64,000 bases of DNA from Raskinella chloraquaticus (SeqCode) (lineage in GTDB: Bacteria; Pseudomonadota; Alphaproteobacteria; Rhizobiales; UBA4765). Each line of letters begins with the position of its first letter. Within the stretch, counting starts at the first letter, position 1. The notes under the pieces are model-generated. The model was given only the letters and a program-made list of their open reading frames with translations. It was not told where the DNA came from and did no database searches. This document shows positions 61,729 to 64,000 of the stretch, one piece after another. Location of the stretch: assembly GCA_002365175.1 (NCBI GenBank), contig DEZK01000036.1, positions 1-64,000 of the forward strand, written 5' to 3'. A program made the position numbers and the translations under genes.

Positions 61729-61749
61729 GTCTGAAGGAGATGACACCGT

Positions 61750-62322
61750 ATGTCCAGTGCCAAGAAGGCTTCGCAACAACGCCTCGGTTTCAAAACAGGA
61801 GAGTTCGTCGTTTACCCCTCGCATGGTGTCGGCCAGATCGTCGCCATCGAAGAACAGGAAATCGCCGGGCTCAAGCTTGAGCTGTTTGTCATTTCCTTTC
61901 AAAAAGACAAAATGACGCTGCGGGTTCCAACCGCCAAGGCGACAAGTGTCGGCATGCGCAAGCTGTCGGAAAGCGGCATCGTCACCCGCGCGCTCGACAC
62001 TCTGAAAGGTCGTGCCCGCATCAAGCGCACGATGTGGTCGCGTCGCGCCCAGGAATATGAAGCGAAGATCAATTCCGGCGACCTGATCGCCATAGCCGAG
62101 GTGGTGCGCGACCTTTACCGCGCCGACACCCAGCCTGAGCAGTCCTATTCCGAGCGCCAGCTTTTCGAGGCGGCGCTGGACCGCATGGCGCGTGAATTGT
62201 CGGCTGCCAACGACATCACCGAAAGCGAAGCCAAGACCGAGATCGAGAACATGCTGCAGAAAGGTCCGCGTCGCGGCAAGGCAGCGGAATCGGTCGAGGG
62301 CGAGAGCGAGGCGGCTGCCTGA
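61750..62322 (+). CDS. carD: CarD-family transcriptional regulator
   Basis: A 190-residue CarD/CdnL protein that binds RNA polymerase and helps open promoters, often for rRNA and ribosomal genes. The N-terminal RNA-polymerase-interacting domain is FKTGEFVVYPSHGVGQIVAI (residues 14-33). The C-terminal helical DNA-binding part has KRTMWSRRAQEYEAKINSGD and LYRADTQPEQSYSERQLFEAA. It is followed by a strong terminator. AAGGAG precedes the ATG. Confidence 0.95.
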   Translation: MSSAKKASQQRLGFKTGEFVVYPSHGVGQIVAIEEQEIAGLKLELFVISFQKDKMTLRVPTAKATSVGMRKLSESGIVTRALDTLKGRARIKRTMWSRRAQEYEAKINSGDLIAIAEVVRDLYRADTQPEQSYSERQLFEAALDRMARELSAANDITESEAKTEIENMLQKGPRRGKAAESVEGESEAAA

Positions 62323-62344
62323 TTTTTTTGGCACGTATTGCGTC

Positions 62345-62374
62345 AAAGGCCCGGTGACAAGACCGGGCCTTTTT
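62345..62374. terminator. Intrinsic terminator after carD
   Basis: AAAGGCCCGGT-GACAAG-ACCGGGCCTTTTT gives an 11-base perfect stem and a T run. It can also serve the convergent M48 gene, whose stop lies 36 bases away. Confidence 0.88.
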
Positions 62375-62409
62375 CGTCTGCCGGTCTTTTTCGTCTGTAC
62401 CGAGCCAAG

Positions 62410-63870
62410 CTATTCGGCGATGATCTTCACCGGCATGCCGAGCCGCAGCTTTTGGCCACGATCAAGGCCGTTAAGAGCCAGGAACTGGTCCACGGGCTTT
62501 GGCGAATCAACCATACGCTCGGCAAGAGACTCGACTGAATCGAGCGGTCCAACGGTCACGATACGTACCCGCAGCGGTCGGATGGTTGATTTTTCCAAAG
62601 GTGAGAGGCGGCGGAAACTGGCAGCCGAAGCAGTGAATTCGGCGTCGATCTGCGGCGTCATCTGGCGTGTCGCGAAAATAAAGCGATAGACGTCATTGCC
62701 AAGACGCACCAGCACGAAGCGGAAAATCCAGCCCGGAGACGCACCAAGTGCGGTGGCTGCCTCGTTGCCGTTGATGGTCAGCCGCTCGATATTGTCGATC
62801 GTCAGCTCGGGCGTCGCGCTTGCCTGCAGGCTCTCGGTGAGCGAGGTGAGCGGCTGGACGCGGATCGTGTCAAAGCGCAGCGCCCGCCCATCCGTGCTGA
62901 CGCCGATCACCGCGCGCGGTGAATTTTCCAGCACAAATCCGCTGGGAGCCTCAAAGGCAAAGCCGAAGGCCGGATGCAGGAAACGGCGCCCGCGGACCAG
63001 CCCCGAATTCGGATCATCGCCGTAGAGCACACCCTCAAGGGCGCGCACATAGCTGTCATTCTCGCGATTGGCGATGTCCGGCCCGCCGATCTGCCGGGCG
63101 GCGGCGACGGCAAGCGACAGGCGCTCCGGGGTTGAAGGGTGGGTCGACAGAAAGCCGTTCTCATTGTCCTCGTCGCCCTGCTGGCCGGGCAAGGAGGCGC
63201 GGAAGGCCGCAAAACGATCCATGTCCTGCAGCAGACGCGAGGCTCCGTAGGGGTCAAATCCGGCGCGGTAGATGTTGCGGATCCCGATCTGGTCGGCCTC
63301 GATTTCCTGCTGGCGCGAGAAGCTGGCAAGCGAGAGCGCGCCTGATACGAGCGCCTGCTGACCAAGCGCCCGGTCGCCGGTGACGATTGACAGAACGCGG
63401 GAACCAAGAAGGGTCTTCTGCGCCGCCTCGACCCGCTGCGTCGCGTGGCGGGCGATGACGTGCGACATTTCGTGGGCAAGCACGGCGGCAATCTCCGCCT
63501 CATCATTGGCGAGCGCCACGAGGCCACGGGTCACGAAAAGCTGACCATCGGGCAAGGCGAAGGCATTGATGGTCGGTGCGTTGAGAATGGTGACGCTGTA
63601 GCGCAGATCAGGCCGCTCGGAGACGGGGACGAGGCGCTGGACGATGGTGGCCAGGCGCCGCTCGATATCGGGAGAATCATAGGCGCCGCCGAAATTGCGC
63701 TCGACCTGGGCGGGTACCCGCTTCTTCGCCGTCTCGGCGCGCGGTGCTGGCGTCGGCAGAGGCACGGCTGTAACTTCGGCAGGTGAATTCTGCGCCGGTC
63801 CAAAGGCAACGCATGAGGACAGGAGACCGGCCGCAAGTGCCAGTCCACACCATCTGATCCTTCCTGCCAT
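62410..63870 (-). CDS. M48-family metalloprotease lipoprotein with LysM-like end
   Basis: A 486-residue predicted lipoprotein (GLALAAGLLSSC, lipid Cys about 20). The M48 zinc motif HEMSH is at residues 133-137, and the third ligand Glu lies in QQEIEADQIGI. The last 55 residues (VRIVTVGPLDSVESLAERM then GLDRGQKLRLGMPVKII) resemble LysM. It likely checks outer-membrane proteins as BepA does. ATG at 63870 is chosen; an in-frame GTG at 63912 would overlap the gene upstream. Confidence 0.9.
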   Translation of the reverse strand: MAGRIRWCGLALAAGLLSSCVAFGPAQNSPAEVTAVPLPTPAPRAETAKKRVPAQVERNFGGAYDSPDIERRLATIVQRLVPVSERPDLRYSVTILNAPTINAFALPDGQLFVTRGLVALANDEAEIAAVLAHEMSHVIARHATQRVEAAQKTLLGSRVLSIVTGDRALGQQALVSGALSLASFSRQQEIEADQIGIRNIYRAGFDPYGASRLLQDMDRFAAFRASLPGQQGDEDNENGFLSTHPSTPERLSLAVAAARQIGGPDIANRENDSYVRALEGVLYGDDPNSGLVRGRRFLHPAFGFAFEAPSGFVLENSPRAVIGVSTDGRALRFDTIRVQPLTSLTESLQASATPELTIDNIERLTINGNEAATALGASPGWIFRFVLVRLGNDVYRFIFATRQMTPQIDAEFTASAASFRRLSPLEKSTIRPLRVRIVTVGPLDSVESLAERMVDSPKPVDQFLALNGLDRGQKLRLGMPVKIIAE

Positions 63871-63895
63871 TACCTTGTTCAGAACGATGCCTTCC

Positions 63896-64000
63896 TCAGT
63901 CTTTGATAACACGTATCTGGGTGGGGTGCGTCAGTCGCAAGCGCAAAGCAGTCCCGCGCTCGACGATACCCCTGGCCTGCACTGTCTTGCCGGTCAACTC
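63896..64000 (-). CDS. C-terminal end of an unidentified gene (cut by window edge)
   Basis: The frame on the minus strand is open from base 64000 to a TGA at 63896, giving 34 residues beginning ELTGKTVQARGIVERGTALR and ending THPTQIRVIKD. The short beta-type pattern resembles the end of thermonuclease-like (SNc) proteins found beside M48 genes in this order, from memory. It ends 25 bases before the M48 start, so the two are probably one operon. Confidence 0.45.
   Translation of the reverse strand, partial: ELTGKTVQARGIVERGTALRLRLTHPTQIRVIKD

Larger units (their letters stand above)
61257..61749 (+). promoter_or_regulatory. Upstream region and leader of carD
   Basis: A 493-base gap without a large gene. 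It holds an inverted repeat ACATTAA-N9-TTAATGT (61275-61297) overlapping TTGACA (61272-61277), whose -10 partner TGTTAC is weak. A second TTGACA is at 61353. A 20-codon reading frame at 61623-61685 and a hairpin at 61711-61728 lie next to carD. No SRP RNA, 6S RNA or tmRNA sequence was recognised. Confidence 0.45.

Overview
The window is a dense, GC-rich stretch of an alphaproteobacterial chromosome. It most likely comes from the order Hyphomicrobiales (Rhizobiales). The evidence is gene content and order typical of that group: the run tsaB-rimI-mur-plsC-miaB-phoH-ybeY-corC-lnt-phrR-metK-trmB, a dnaK-dnaJ-pmtA cluster, cobS/cobT beside a J-domain protein and bolA, fdxA-carD next to an S4 protein and a SUV3-like helicase, and an alphaproteobacterial heat-shock promoter ahead of dnaK. 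The genus cannot be fixed from the sequence alone. No rRNA, tRNA, CRISPR array, prophage or insertion sequence was recognised.

Layout. 1-4.8 kb: the end of a peptide-type ABC transporter (cut binding protein, two permeases), then a glycosyltransferase and a polysaccharide deacetylase. 4.75-12 kb: lysC, ubiG, a comF-grxC-DUF1178 operon, an NDUFAF5-like methyltransferase, and a PPIase-argJ-mutT operon divergent from secA. 15-17 kb: a DUF485/sodium:solute symporter pair. 17.3-20.9 kb: three coupled genes for coiled-coil and membrane proteins of unknown function. 21-29 kb: a PLP dehydratase, an L,D-transpeptidase lipoprotein, accA, xerD, a 51-residue membrane protein, aroK-aroB and a CNNM-type transporter. 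29-34 kb: bolA and a small lipoprotein facing a J-domain protein, then cobS-HAD-cobT (cobaltochelatase subunits with a HAD hydrolase between them). 34-45 kb: the long minus-strand block for tRNA modification, ribosome maturation, lipoprotein acylation, SAM synthesis and metal regulation. 45-48 kb: an accessory patch with an HxlR regulator divergent from a flavodoxin, alkB and a Tat-exported YHS protein. 48.5-55 kb: dnaK-orf-dnaJ, pmtA, pyrF, DUF1330, dapB and gpmA. 55-64 kb: rpmB, DUF3108, the helicase, S4 protein, fdxA, carD, an M48 lipoprotein and a cut gene.

Most of the window is housekeeping. The signals most worth a second look are: (i) the uncharacterised three-gene coiled-coil operon at 17.3-20.9 kb; (ii) an unknown 106-residue gene inserted between dnaK and dnaJ with one-base overlaps on both sides; (iii) a 59-bp near-identical direct repeat 1.3 kb apart, whose dnaK-proximal copy carries a full RpoH-type promoter and whose distal copy has lost the -35 box; (iv) six GANTC (CcrM) sites within 250 bp upstream of the helicase; (v) two 17-bp inverted repeats spaced 20 bp apart between the HxlR and flavodoxin genes; and (vi) a possible leader peptide and hairpin ahead of carD.
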